Shown: positions 23,361 through 33,800 of the stretch, piece after piece
Position numbering within the stretch: position 1 is the first letter of the stretch
Layout of the letters: each line of letters begins with the position of its first letter
Source of the DNA: Pigmentiphaga sp. H8
GTDB lineage: Bacteria; Pseudomonadota; Gammaproteobacteria; Burkholderiales; Burkholderiaceae_B
Reading direction: 5' to 3'
Assembly (NCBI RefSeq): GCF_003854895.1
Contig: NZ_CP033966.1
Location: 2,852,001-2,916,000, forward strand
DNA length: 64,000 bases
Position numbers and translations under genes: made by a program
The notes under the pieces: model-generated
Databases searched by the model: none
Told to the model about the DNA's origin: nothing
What the model saw: only the letters and a program-made list of their open reading frames with translations

Positions 23361-24457
23361 GCGCCTGTTGCCGGGCTCTCGGCCGGAAAGGCCGGCAGGC
23401 TGCCGGTCCGCAGGCGGATGCCGACCTCGTCGCCCACGCGATGTCCGTCCTCGGCGGGCATCTGGGCCAGCACTTCGCTGCCGGAGGGCAGGCGCAGGGT
23501 GTACAGGTAGCCCGGGCCGCGAAAGACTTTGTGGACCAGTCGCGCCCGGATGGGGCTGTCGGCGTCGGCCAGCAGGTCGTCGGGCCGCAGCAGGACCCGG
23601 ACCCGTCCGTTGGTGGAAGCGGGGCCCGGCGCGTCGATGTCGCCGAATTCGAGGCGGATGCTGCCGTTGTCCGCCCGCTGGCCCGGCACCAGCACGCCGG
23701 CGCCGATGAAGCCGGCCACGAATGCCGTGGCGGGATGATGGTAAAGATCGTAGGCGTTGCCCCATTGCACGATCCGGCCATGTTCCATCACGCCGATCTC
23801 GTCGGCCATCGCGAAGGCCTCGGCCTGGTCGTGGGTCACCAGGATCGCGGTCGCCTCGGCTTCCTTCAGGATGTCCCGGATTTCGCCGGCCAGGCGCTCG
23901 CGCAGGTCCACGTCCAGGCTGGAAAAGGGTTCGTCCAGCAACAGCAGTTCGGGGCGGGGCGCCAGCGCGCGGGCCAGCGCGACGCGCTGCTGCTGGCCGC
24001 CGGACAGTTCATGCGGATACTTGCCGCCCAGCGCGGCCATGCCGACCAGGGACAGGAGTTCCCGGACCCGCGCGGCGCGGACGGCGGCCGGTTCGCGCCG
24101 CAGGCCGAAACCGACGTTGTCGTCCACCGACAGGTGGGGGAACAGCGCGTAGTCCTGGAACATGACGCCCACCCGCCGTTTCTCGGGAGCCAGGCTGCGG
24201 CGCGGGGTGGCCACGGCTTCGCCGTGCAGCGCGATGCTGCCGGCCAGCAGGGGCTCGAAGCCGCTGATCGCGCGCAGCACGGTGCTCTTGCCGCAGCCCG
24301 ACGGCCCCAGCAGGCAGCCGATGCGTCCTTCGTGCAAGGCCAGCGACAGGTCGTCGACGACGACGTGCATGCCGGTCGGCATGCGGTAGCCCAGGCGGAC
24401 GTGGTCGAGCTGCAGATGAGGGTGGGGCATGGGGTCGGACGGATTGCGCAAGCGCAT
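23357..24457 (-). CDS. fbpC: Ferric iron ABC transporter, ATP-binding protein (FbpC-like)
   Basis: 366 residues: Walker A GPSGCGKST at 51-59, signature LSGGQQQR, Walker B LLLLDEPFSSLD, and a C-terminal TOBE-type regulatory domain (RVRVLLRPDDLLADAD). This layout is that of the CUT1/FbpC/PotA group. It is divergent from fbpB, and together with fbpA it forms a complete ferric importer. A start at 24430 (MPHPHLQ) is an alternative. The last codons overlap the convergent ankyrin gene by four bases. Confidence 0.9.
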   Translation of the reverse strand: MRLRNPSDPMPHPHLQLDHVRLGYRMPTGMHVVVDDLSLALHEGRIGCLLGPSGCGKSTVLRAISGFEPLLAGSIALHGEAVATPRRSLAPEKRRVGVMFQDYALFPHLSVDDNVGFGLRREPAAVRAARVRELLSLVGMAALGGKYPHELSGGQQQRVALARALAPRPELLLLDEPFSSLDVDLRERLAGEIRDILKEAEATAILVTHDQAEAFAMADEIGVMEHGRIVQWGNAYDLYHHPATAFVAGFIGAGVLVPGQRADNGSIRLEFGDIDAPGPASTNGRVRVLLRPDDLLADADSPIRARLVHKVFRGPGYLYTLRLPSGSEVLAQMPAEDGHRVGDEVGIRLRTGSLPAFPAESPATGA

Positions 24458-24540
24458 GAATATAATTCGTATTCCTGCTTGCCGCCAACGCCAGGCGGAC
24501 CTTCGCCCCCGCGTCGTCCGTCGACTTGTCCTGGTATCCG

Positions 24541-26166
24541 ATGCACCGACGCACCGCGCTTTCCTGGCCGGCCGCCGCTGTGGCCGCCTTCATCGCCTTG
24601 CCCATCATCAGCCTGCTGTGGTCGGTGTCGAATGCCGACGCCGGCGCACGGGACATCCTTGCCCACCTGGCCGGCACCGTGCTGCCGGGCTACGTCGCGA
24701 CCTCGCTGCTGCTGATGGCGGCCGTCGGCGTGGGCGCGGCGGTGGTGGGGATCGCCACCGCCTGGGTCGTGGCGGCCCACGACTTCCCCGGGCGGCGCAT
24801 CTACGAATGGGCGCTGATCCTGCCGCTGGCCATGCCCACCTACGTCATGGCCTACGCCTTCACCGATTTCTTCCAGTTCTCGGGGCCGGTGCAGACCCTG
24901 CTGCGAGACCTGACCGGACAGGCCCGGCTGCCATGGTTTCCGGCCATCCGGTCGTGGTACGGGGCCGCGCTGGTCTTCATCTTCGCCTTCTATCCCTACG
25001 TCTACCTGCTGACGCGCACGGCCTTCCTCGAACGCAGTCCGCGCCTGTCCGAGGCCGCGCGCACGTTGGGCTGCGGCCCGACGCGAGCCTTCTTCGCGGT
25101 GGTGCTGCCGCTGGCGCGCCCCGCGGCCGTGGCCGGCATCACGCTGGTGCTGATGGAAACGCTTGCCGACTACGGCGCGGTGTCCTACTTCGGCGTGCAG
25201 ACCTTCACCACCGGCATCTACCGGGCCTGGCTGTCCATGGGCGACCGCATCGCCGCGGCGCAACTGGCGTCGGCCCTGCTGGCCTTCGTGTTCGTGCTGG
25301 TCTGGCTGGAGCGCCGCAGCCGGAACCGCCTGCGCTTCCATGCGGGCGCCCAGCGCCACGTACAGGCGCCGCGACGGCTGTCGGGCCGACAGGCGCTGTG
25401 GGCCAACCTGGTATGCCTCGTGCCGCTTGTTCTGGGGTTCCTGCTGCCCGTGGCCATCATGCTGCGGTTCGCCGCCCAGGACTTGCACGTCATCGACTGG
25501 AACCGCTATGCCATGTGGCTGGGCAATACCCTGCGGCTGGCGGCCACGACCTCGGTGCTGGCCGTGGCGCTGGCGCTGGGGCTGGCCTACGCCGCGCGCC
25601 TGGCGCCCGGCAGGCTGGTGCGCGCGGCCAACGGCGTGGCGGGCATGGGCTACGCGGTGCCCGGCGCCGTGCTGGCGGTGGGCCTGTTGATCCTGGTGGG
25701 CGCGCTGGACGGCTGGCTGGAGGCGTGGGGATGGTCCTTCCAGGGCACGCTGACCGGCACGCTGACGCTGCTGGTCTACGCCTACCTGGTCCGCTTCCTG
25801 GCGGTGGCGCTGCAAACGACGGAAGCGGGGCTGTCCAAGATCACGCCGTCGCTGGACGCCAGCGCGCGCAGCCTGGGGGCGGGGACCTGGGAACTGCTGG
25901 CGCGGGTGCATCAGCCGCTATTGCGGCGCAGCCTGCTGACCGCCGCCTTGCTGGTGTTCGTGGACGTGATGAAGGAATTGCCCGCGACCCTGGTGCTGCG
26001 GCCGTTCAACTTCGACACCCTGGCCGTCATCACCGATCATCTCGCTTCGGACGAGCGGCTGGGGGAAGCCGCCATCCCGGCCCTGACCATCGTGCTGGCC
26101 GGCCTGCTGCCCGTGATCGTGCTGGCCCGCGCCATCTCCCGGCGGGACAAACTTACGAAAAGCTGA
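24541..26166 (+). CDS. fbpB: Ferric iron ABC transporter, fused permease (FbpB-like)
   Basis: 541 residues with about twelve membrane helices and two permease halves, each with an EAA-like loop: EAARTLGCGPTRAFFAVVLP and ASARSLGAGTWELLARVHQP. This two-domain layout is usual for FbpB/ThiP permeases of the inner membrane. An upstream in-frame TTG at 24526 is possible, but ATG at 24541 is preferred. The 83-base gap to fbpC contains a short dyad (GAATA/TATTC) that could be a control site but is a poor Fur match. Confidence 0.92.
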   Translation: MHRRTALSWPAAAVAAFIALPIISLLWSVSNADAGARDILAHLAGTVLPGYVATSLLLMAAVGVGAAVVGIATAWVVAAHDFPGRRIYEWALILPLAMPTYVMAYAFTDFFQFSGPVQTLLRDLTGQARLPWFPAIRSWYGAALVFIFAFYPYVYLLTRTAFLERSPRLSEAARTLGCGPTRAFFAVVLPLARPAAVAGITLVLMETLADYGAVSYFGVQTFTTGIYRAWLSMGDRIAAAQLASALLAFVFVLVWLERRSRNRLRFHAGAQRHVQAPRRLSGRQALWANLVCLVPLVLGFLLPVAIMLRFAAQDLHVIDWNRYAMWLGNTLRLAATTSVLAVALALGLAYAARLAPGRLVRAANGVAGMGYAVPGAVLAVGLLILVGALDGWLEAWGWSFQGTLTGTLTLLVYAYLVRFLAVALQTTEAGLSKITPSLDASARSLGAGTWELLARVHQPLLRRSLLTAALLVFVDVMKELPATLVLRPFNFDTLAVITDHLASDERLGEAAIPALTIVLAGLLPVIVLARAISRRDKLTKS

Positions 26167-26171
26167 AAGAT

Positions 26172-26204
26172 TTGACGGGAGAGATGGGAATGACAATAAT
26201 TCCT
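26172..26204 (+). promoter_or_regulatory. Predicted fbpA promoter with overlapping Fur-like box
   Basis: TTGACG (26172-26177) and AATAAT (26195-26200) are spaced by 17 bases. The core AATGACAATAATT (26189-26201) matches the Fur consensus AATGATAATCATT at 11 of 13 positions and covers the -10, the position expected for iron-dependent repression. Over the whole 19-base consensus the match is about 12. Confidence 0.6.
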
Positions 26205-26243
26205 ATCTCGTTGTCAACTCGACCTTATCCCGAGGCCTCGTCC

Positions 26244-27269
26244 ATGCTCAAGCTTTCCCTGCTGACCGCCGCCTTGCTGGCCGTCTCCGCCGGCGCCCAG
26301 GCGCAGGAACTGAACATCTATTCCGCCCGCCACTACCAGACGGACGAACTCCTCTACAAGGGTTTCACCGACCAGACCGGCATCAAGATCAACCGCATCG
26401 AGGCCGGCGACGCCGCGCTGGTCGAGCGCCTGAAAAGCGAGGGCGCCAAGAGCCCGGCCGACGTGATCCTGATGGTCGACGCCGCGCGGCTCTGGCGCGC
26501 CGAGTCCGACGGCCTGTTCCAGCCGGTCAAGTCCAAGGTGCTGGCCGAGCGCATCCCCGCCAACCTGCAGGGCGGTGAACCGGGCCAGGACCCGCAATGG
26601 TTCGGCTTTTCCACGCGCGCCCGCGTCATCGTCTACAACAAGGCGACCGTCAACCCGGCCGACGTCGATACCTACGAGAAGCTGGCCGACCCGAAGAACA
26701 AGGGCAAGGTCTGCACGCGGTCCGGCTCGCACCCCTACATGCTGTCCCTGCTGGGCTCGCTGATCGAGCGTAACGGCGAGGCCGCTGCCGAGAAATGGGC
26801 CAAGGGCATGGTGGCCAACATGGCGCGCAATCCGCAGGGCGGCGACACCGACCAGATCAAGGGCGTGGCTTCGGGCGAGTGCGGCGTCGCGCTGACCAAC
26901 AACTACTACTACGTGCGCATGGCCCGGTCCGACAAGCCCGAGGACAAAGCCGCGATCGCCAAGATCGGCTTCCTGTGGCCCGACCAGGCGGGGCAGGGCG
27001 TGCACATGAACGTGGCCGGCGGCGCGGTGGCCCGCCATGCGCCGCACAAGGAAGCCGCGGTCAAGTTCCTGGAATACCTGGCCAGCGACAAGGCGCAGAA
27101 CTATTTCGCCGCGGGCAACAACGAATGGCCGGCCGTGCGTTCGGTGAAAACCGACAACGCCGCGCTCGAGGCCCTGGGGACATTCAAGGCCGAGACGGTG
27201 TCCATCGGCGCGATCGGCCGCAACCAGGTCACCGCGCAGAAGATCCTGGACCGCACCGGATACCGTTGA
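26244..27269 (+). CDS. fbpA: Ferric iron ABC transporter, periplasmic iron-binding protein (FbpA-like)
   Basis: 341 residues with a signal peptide (MLKLSLLTAALLAVSAGAQA) and mature start ELNIYSARHYQTDE, typical of FbpA/FutA/IdiA. The NNYYYVRM segment holds the tandem tyrosines that coordinate Fe3+ in FbpA. It delivers ferric iron to FbpB/FbpC. The start at 26244 is set by the signal peptide. A separate promoter with a Fur-like box lies just upstream, so its expression may exceed that of fbpB. A very long frame that would merge it with fbpB sequence is rejected. Confidence 0.94.
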   Translation: MLKLSLLTAALLAVSAGAQAQELNIYSARHYQTDELLYKGFTDQTGIKINRIEAGDAALVERLKSEGAKSPADVILMVDAARLWRAESDGLFQPVKSKVLAERIPANLQGGEPGQDPQWFGFSTRARVIVYNKATVNPADVDTYEKLADPKNKGKVCTRSGSHPYMLSLLGSLIERNGEAAAEKWAKGMVANMARNPQGGDTDQIKGVASGECGVALTNNYYYVRMARSDKPEDKAAIAKIGFLWPDQAGQGVHMNVAGGAVARHAPHKEAAVKFLEYLASDKAQNYFAAGNNEWPAVRSVKTDNAALEALGTFKAETVSIGAIGRNQVTAQKILDRTGYR

Positions 27270-27288
27270 TCGTCCACGCGGCTCTGTA

Positions 27289-27312
27289 GAATGGGGGGGT
27301 CGCCCCCCATTC
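27289..27312 (+). terminator. Perfect GC-rich hairpin between fbpA and recC
   Basis: GAATGGGGGG (27289-27298) and CCCCCCATTC (27303-27312) pair perfectly around a GTCG loop. It lies 20 bases after the fbpA stop and ends 14 bases before the recC start. No T-tract follows, so it may attenuate or protect the fbpA transcript's 3' end rather than act as a classic terminator. Confidence 0.45.
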
Positions 27313-27326
27313 CCATCGTTTCGCGC

Positions 27327-30300
27327 ATGCCCGCTTCTTCGCCGCTCGCTCCCGGTTTCATGGTCGTTCACGGCAACAGGCTGGAGGAACTGCGCGGGCT
27401 GGCGGTGTCGTGGATGAAGCGGTACCCGCTGGCGCCGCTCGAGAACGAGATCATCCTGGTCCAGAGCAACGGCATCGCGCAGTGGCTGAAGTTCGCGCTG
27501 GCGGCCGATCCGGACGAGGCGGGGGCGCAGGGCTGCGGGATCGCGGCGGCGGTCGAGGTGCAGTTGCCGGCGCGCTTTCTCTGGCAGGCCTATCGCGCCG
27601 TGCTGGGCAAGGACCTGCTGCCCGAGACCTCCTCGCTCGACCGCAGCGGACTGACCTGGCGCCTGCTGCGCCTGTTGCCGCAAGTGCTGGGCGACGAGGC
27701 CTTCCTGCCGCTGCGGCGTTTCCTGGCCGACGACGACAGCATGCGCAAGCGCCATCAACTGGCCGAGCGGCTGGCCGACCTGTTCGACCAGTACCAGGTG
27801 TACCGCGCCGACTGGCTGGACGATTGGGAGCATGGGCGCGACGTGCTGCGGACATCGCGGCGCGGCACCGTGCCGCTCGACGCGGAAGACCGCTGGCAGG
27901 CCGCCTTGTGGCGCGCGGTGCTGGACGACGTGGGCGACGACGGGGTGATCCAGAGCCGGGCGCGCGTGCACCGGCGTTTCCTGGCGCGCCTGGCCGAGAC
28001 CGAGGTGCCGCCGCGAGACCTGCCGCGCCGGGTGATCGTGTTCGGGATCTCGTCCATGCCGGCGCAGTCGCTGGAGGCGCTGGCGGCGCTGTCCAAGTTC
28101 TGCCAGGTCCTGTTGTGCGTCCATAATCCCTGCCAGCATCACTGGACCGACATCGTCGCCGACCAGGACCTGCTGCGCCACCAGTACCGGCGGCAGCAGC
28201 GCAAGCCCGGCATGCCGGCGGCGCCGGACGCGCAGGCCATGCACCGCTTCGGCAACCCGCTGCTGGCGGCCTGGGGCAAGCAGGGCCGCGACTACATCCA
28301 CCTGCTCGATACCTACGACATCCCGGAGCGCTACCAGGAGCATTTCGCGTCCATCAGCGACCGCCGCATCGACCTGTTCAGCGAACCGCCCGCCGAACAT
28401 CTGCTGGCCCAGGTCCAGGACGACATCCTCAACCTGCGTTCGCTGGAGGAAAGCCGCGAGCAATGGCCGCCGATGGATGTCGAGCGCGATGCCTCCATCC
28501 GCTTCCATATCGCCCACAGCCCGCAGCGCGAGGTCGAGATCCTGCACGACCAGTTGCTGGCGCGCTTCGATGCCGATCCCGGCCTGCGGCCGCGCGACGT
28601 CATCGTCATGGTGCCGGACATCGACGCCTACGCGCCGCACATCCGGGCGGTGTTCGGCCAGATCGACCCGCGCGATCGTCGCCACATTCCCTACACGCTG
28701 GCCGACCAGGGCCAGCGCGGCCGCGAACCGCTGCTGATCGCGGTCGAGCACCTGCTGCGGCTGCCCGAAAGCCGTTTCGCGGTCAGCGAGATCCTGGACC
28801 TGCTGGACGTGCCGGCGGTACGCCAGCGCTTCGGCCTGCGCGAAAGCGACCTGCCGCAACTGCATCGCTGGATCGCCGGGGCCGGCGTGCGCTGGGGCGT
28901 GGACGCCGGCCAGCGTGCCAGCCTGGGGCTGCCCGGGGGCATGGAGCAGAACACCTGGCGCTTCGGCCTGCGACGCATGCTGCTGGGCTATGCGGCCGGC
29001 GCCGCGCCGGCGTTCGAGGGCATCGAACCCTACGATGAAGTGGGGGGCCTGGACGCGGCGCTGGTCGGGTCGCTGGACGCCTTGCTGGAGAGCCTGGAGC
29101 GCATCCGCGCGGCGCTGGCGACGCCGGCCGCGCCCCAGGCCTGGGGTGTCCGGCTGCGAGCCCTGATGACCAGTCTTTTCATCCCGACGACCGAGCGCGA
29201 GGAAGCCGCGCTGGGCAGCCTGTCGCAGTTGCTGGACGACTGGCTGGAGGTATGCGAGCGCGTCGGGCTGGAAGAAACACTGCCGCTGGTGGTGGTGCGC
29301 GAGGCCTGGCTGGGCGACCTGGATCGCAGCCGCCTGAACCAGCGCTTCCTGGCGGGCTCGGTCAACTTCTGCACCCTGATGCCGATGCGGGCGATTCCGT
29401 TCCGCGTCGTCTGTCTGCTGGGCATGAACGACGGCGACTACCCTCGGGTCCAGACACCGCCGGATTTCGACCTGATGCGCGCCGACTACCGCCCGGGCGA
29501 CCGTTCGCGCCGCGAGGACGACCGCTATCTGCTGCTCGAGGCGCTGCTGTCGGCGCGCGACGCGCTGTACGTAAGCTGGGTCGGCCGCAGCGTGCGCGAC
29601 AACGCCGAGCGGCCGCCGTCGGTGCTGGTGGCGCAATTGCGCGACCATCTCGACGCGGGCTGGGTAAGCGACGACGGCTCGGACCTGCTGGCCGGCCTGA
29701 CCACCGTCCATCCGCTCCAGCCGTTCAGCCCGCGCTATTTCGCCTCGCGTTCGGGGCGGCTTTTCACCTATGCGCGGGAATGGGCGGTGATGCACGAGGC
29801 GCACGAGGCCGCGCCATCCGCACCGCAAGCCTTGCCGCCGCCGGCCACGGGAGCGGTCCTGGACCTGCCGCAATTGCAGGCTTATGCCCGCGACCCGCTG
29901 CGGGCCTTCTTCAACCAGCGGCTGAAGATCCATTTCGACGAAGCCGAGGAAGCCGCCGAAGACGAAGAGCCCTTCGCGCTCGACGGGCTGACCCACTACC
30001 AGTTGAGCGAACGCCTGTTGCTGGCCGGCTTGCCCGCGGAAAACGCGGACGAGGCCCTGGACCGGTTGCGCGCGACGGCCCGGATGCTGGCGCGCGGCGG
30101 CGAGCTGCCGCTGGCGGGATTCGGCGAACGCGTGGTGGAAACGCTGATCGCGCCGCTGCCCGACGTGCTGGAGCGGCACCGGGCCTGGCGCGCGCAATGG
30201 CCGCAGGCGTGCGAAGTCCCCGCCGCGGTGGATCTGCGCCACGGCGCGGTGCAATTGCAGGGCTGGCTGGGCGGCCTGCGACGCAACGACGACGGCGGCC

Positions 30301-30809
30301 ACCTCTGGCTCGACGCCATTCCGGGCGAACTGGGCGTGGCCGCGCGCCTGCCCAGGTGGCACCGGCTGATCCGCCCCTGGGTCGCGCATCTGGCGGGCAA
30401 TGCGATGGGGTTGTCCCTGCACACCGTGCTGGTGGCCACCGACGGCGAATTCAGCTTGCCGCCCGTGGCCGAAAACGAGGCGCGGACCTGGCTGGGCGAC
30501 CTGATCGACGCCTGGGACGCCGGCATGCGCGTCCCGCCGCCGGTGGCCGTGCGCACCGCGTTCGCGTGGCTGGCGGCGCTGCCGGACGAAGCCGCGGCCT
30601 ACGAGCAGGCACGCAAGACCTACGAGGGCGGCCCCACGGTGCCCGGCGAGGTCGACCGCAATCCCTACCTGATGCGCCAGTTCCCGGACTTCGAGGCCTT
30701 GTGGTCGGACGAGGAATTCGGTTCCTGGGCCCGGACGCTGTATCTGCCCCTGTTCGAGACGGCTCGTCCGGCGCGCGCCGAGAGGAAAGCCGGAGGAGGG
30801 CGGGCATGA
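27327..30809 (+). CDS. recC: Exodeoxyribonuclease V subunit gamma (RecC)
   Basis: 1160 residues, normal RecC length. It has the inactive helicase-like folds expected of RecC: EIILVQSNGIAQWLK near the start, VIVFGISSMPAQSLEAL, RDVIVMVPDIDAYAPHIRAVF and FCTLMPMRAIPFRVVCLLGMNDGDYPR. RecC holds the RecBCD complex together and recognises Chi. The start at 27327 (MPASSPLAP) is preferred over one at 27291, which would lie in the hairpin. Its stop overlaps recB by four bases. Confidence 0.96.
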   Translation: MPASSPLAPGFMVVHGNRLEELRGLAVSWMKRYPLAPLENEIILVQSNGIAQWLKFALAADPDEAGAQGCGIAAAVEVQLPARFLWQAYRAVLGKDLLPETSSLDRSGLTWRLLRLLPQVLGDEAFLPLRRFLADDDSMRKRHQLAERLADLFDQYQVYRADWLDDWEHGRDVLRTSRRGTVPLDAEDRWQAALWRAVLDDVGDDGVIQSRARVHRRFLARLAETEVPPRDLPRRVIVFGISSMPAQSLEALAALSKFCQVLLCVHNPCQHHWTDIVADQDLLRHQYRRQQRKPGMPAAPDAQAMHRFGNPLLAAWGKQGRDYIHLLDTYDIPERYQEHFASISDRRIDLFSEPPAEHLLAQVQDDILNLRSLEESREQWPPMDVERDASIRFHIAHSPQREVEILHDQLLARFDADPGLRPRDVIVMVPDIDAYAPHIRAVFGQIDPRDRRHIPYTLADQGQRGREPLLIAVEHLLRLPESRFAVSEILDLLDVPAVRQRFGLRESDLPQLHRWIAGAGVRWGVDAGQRASLGLPGGMEQNTWRFGLRRMLLGYAAGAAPAFEGIEPYDEVGGLDAALVGSLDALLESLERIRAALATPAAPQAWGVRLRALMTSLFIPTTEREEAALGSLSQLLDDWLEVCERVGLEETLPLVVVREAWLGDLDRSRLNQRFLAGSVNFCTLMPMRAIPFRVVCLLGMNDGDYPRVQTPPDFDLMRADYRPGDRSRREDDRYLLLEALLSARDALYVSWVGRSVRDNAERPPSVLVAQLRDHLDAGWVSDDGSDLLAGLTTVHPLQPFSPRYFASRSGRLFTYAREWAVMHEAHEAAPSAPQALPPPATGAVLDLPQLQAYARDPLRAFFNQRLKIHFDEAEEAAEDEEPFALDGLTHYQLSERLLLAGLPAENADEALDRLRATARMLARGGELPLAGFGERVVETLIAPLPDVLERHRAWRAQWPQACEVPAAVDLRHGAVQLQGWLGGLRRNDDGGHLWLDAIPGELGVAARLPRWHRLIRPWVAHLAGNAMGLSLHTVLVATDGEFSLPPVAENEARTWLGDLIDAWDAGMRVPPPVAVRTAFAWLAALPDEAAAYEQARKTYEGGPTVPGEVDRNPYLMRQFPDFEALWSDEEFGSWARTLYLPLFETARPARAERKAGGGRA

Positions 30810-33800
30810 ACGCTACGTCCCCGAAACGCGACCTGGCGCTGGCCCTGCCGCTGCATGGCAGCCGCCTGATCGAGGCCAGCGCCGGCACGGGCAAGACCTT
30901 CACCATTTCCGCGCTGTTCGTCCGCCTGGTGCTGGGCCATGGCGGCGACAGCGCCTTCGGCCGCGAGCTGCTGCCACCCGAGATCCTGGTGGTGACCTTC
31001 ACCGACGCCGCCACCCAGGAACTGCGCGACCGCATCCGCGCCCGGCTGGCCACGGCAGCGCGCTATTTCCGAAAGGAAAGCGATGCGCCTGACGACTTGA
31101 TCGCCGCCTTGCGCGACGACTACGACGCATCCGACTGGCCCGCCTGCGCCAACAAGCTGGACGTGGCCGCGCAATGGATGGACGAGGCCGCCGTGTCCAC
31201 CATCCACGGCTGGTGCCAGCGCATGCTGCGCGAACACGCCTTCGACAGCGGCAGCCTGTTCACCCAGACGCTGGAAACCGACCATACCGATCTCCTGGCC
31301 GAGGTCGTGCGCGACTATTGGCGCCAGCATTGCTATGCCTTGCGGGACGAGACGCTGGACTGGGTGTCGACGAACTGGATCACCCCCGATGCCTTGCGGC
31401 GCCGGATCGCGCCCTTGCTGGCCCATGCCTCGGCTCGCGACATTCCCGGCACGCTGACGGAAATCCACGCCAGTGCCCGTACCCGCCGCGCCGAGGCGCT
31501 GGCCCGGTTGAAAGCCCCCTGGGCCGCCTGGAGCGAGGAGCTGCGCGCGCTGTGCGATGCGGCCTGCGCCGCCAAGCGCGTCAACGCCCGCAAGTTCCAG
31601 GCGCGCTGGTACGGCCCCTGGTTCGACCGGCTGTCGGCCTGGGCGGCCGATGCCGCGCTGGAAGCCCTGGACCTGGGAACGGGCTTCCAGCGCCTGACCC
31701 CGGCCGGCCTGGCCGAGATCTGCGAGGCCGGCCATCGCATCGACCATCCGGCGCTGGACGCCATGGTCGACCTGCCGCGCCTGCTCGCCCAGTTGCCATC
31801 CGCCGATGCCGACATGCTGGCGCACGCCGCGTATTGGGTGCGGACACGCTTCGACGAGGAAAAGCGGCGCCGCGCCGAGATGGGCTTCGACGACATGCTG
31901 ACCCGCCTGGACGCGGCGCTGCGCGGGGAAAACGGCGAGCGGCTGGCGCGGGTCATCCGCGCCCAGTTCCCGGTGGCGCTGATCGACGAATTCCAGGATA
32001 CCGATACCGTCCAGTATCGGATCTTCGACCGCGTCTACCGCATCGCCGACGATGCCGACGATTGCGCGCTGCTGATGATCGGCGATCCCAAGCAGGCCAT
32101 CTACGCCTTCCGCGGCGCCGACATCCATACCTATCTGCGTGCCCGCCGGGCGACGGCGGGCCGCCACTACACGCTGGGCACCAACTTCCGCTCCAGCTCC
32201 GGCATGGTCGCCGCGGTCAACGCCGTTTTCGAGGCTGCCGAGAACCGGCCGGGCGGGCAGGGTGCCTTCCTGTTCCGGCGCGGCGGCGACGACCCGCTCC
32301 CCTTCGTGCCGGTGGCCGCGCAGGGCAGGGCGGAGTCCCTGGTCACGGACGGCACGCCCGCCGCGCCGCTGACCTTCTGGCTGGCCGACCAGGACGCCCC
32401 CATCGCCGGCGGCGCCTACCGCGCGGCCATGGCCGCCGCTTGCGCGACCGAGATCGTCCGCCTGCTGGCCGGCGGCCGGGCGGGTAGCACCGGTTTCCTG
32501 CAAGACGGCACGATCCGGGGCCTCGCACCCGCCGACATCGCGGTGCTGGTGCGCGACATGGGCGAGGCCCAGGCCATCCGTTCCGCGCTGGCCGAACGCG
32601 GCGTGCGCAGCGTCTATCTGTCGGACAAGGACTCGGTGTTCGACGGCCAGGAAGCCGCCGATCTGCTGCGCTGGCTGCATGCCTGCGCCGAACCCGACGA
32701 CGACCGCAAGCTGCGCGCGGCGCTGGCCAGTACGACGCTGGACCGGCCGCTGGCCGAACTCGACCGGCTGAACCGCGACGAACGTTTCTGGGAATCCTGG
32801 GTGCTGCGCTTTCGCGGCTACCGGGACCTGTGGCGGCGCCAGGGCGTGCTGCCCATGCTGCGGCGCTTCATGGACGATTTCGGGCTGCCGGCGGCGCTGG
32901 CCCGCCGCGCGGACGGCGAACGCGCCCTGACCAACCTGCTGCACCTGGCCGAGCTGCTGCAACAGGCGGCCGGCGAACTGGACGGCGAACAGGCGCTGAT
33001 CCGCCACCTGGCGGAACACCTGGCACAGGACGGCCAGGCCAGCGAAGCGCAGATCCTGCGGCTGGAAAGCGATGCCCAACTGCTCAAGGTCGTGACTGTC
33101 CACAAGTCCAAGGGGCTCGAATATCCGCTGGTCTTCCTGCCGTTCGCCTGCTCGTTCCGTCCCGCCGACCGTACGCGCCCGCCGCTGCGCTACCACGACG
33201 AATCCGGCCGCCTGGTCGTCAGCATCGCCCCGGACGAGGCCGAGGAAGCGCTGGCGGACCGCGAGCGGCTGGCCGAAGACCTGCGCCTGTTGTACGTGGC
33301 GCTGACGCGGGCGCGCCACGCCTGCTGGCTGGGCGTGGCCGACCTCAAGCGCGGCCGCGCCGCCGAATCGGGCTGGCCGCTGTGCGCGCTGGGCTATCTG
33401 GCGGGCGGCGGCGAACCGTTGACGGGATCAGGCCAGCTGGAGTCCGTGCTGCGCACCCTGGATCCTTCCGGGACCTTGCTGCGTACCGTGCCGGCCCCAC
33501 GGCCGGACGCCGACGTCCTGGACATGCAGGCCGGCGGCCCCGCCGAACCCGTGTACCGCACGCCCGAGCGCCAGCCCGGCGAACCGTGGTGGATCGCCTC
33601 CTACAGCGCCTTGCGCGTCGCCAGCCTGACCGAAGGCGACGAGGAAGCGCGCGAAGCCCGCCTGCACGGCGACACCAGTCCCGAGACCCCCGAGGCGCAA
33701 AAGCTGTTCGACGACGACGTCCCCGACACGGACGAGACGCTGGCCACGCCGGCCGGTACCGGCATGCACCGCTTTCCGCGCGGCCCGGGGCCGGGCACCT

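Noticed and set aside
24458..24540. Second Fur box in the fbpC-fbpB gap (GAATATAATTCGTATTC)
   Set aside because: It is a short dyad, but aligned to the 19-base Fur consensus it matches only a few positions, far fewer than the fbpA site.
26214..30422. A very long open frame on the minus strand (about 1400 codons) opposite fbpA and recC
   Set aside because: It is antisense to well-conserved genes, is dominated by R, G, Q, H and A residues, has no recognisable domain, and is a usual by-product of codon bias in high-GC DNA.
30665..33319. An 884-codon open frame antisense to recB
   Set aside because: Shadow frame of recB; no motif, and biased composition.
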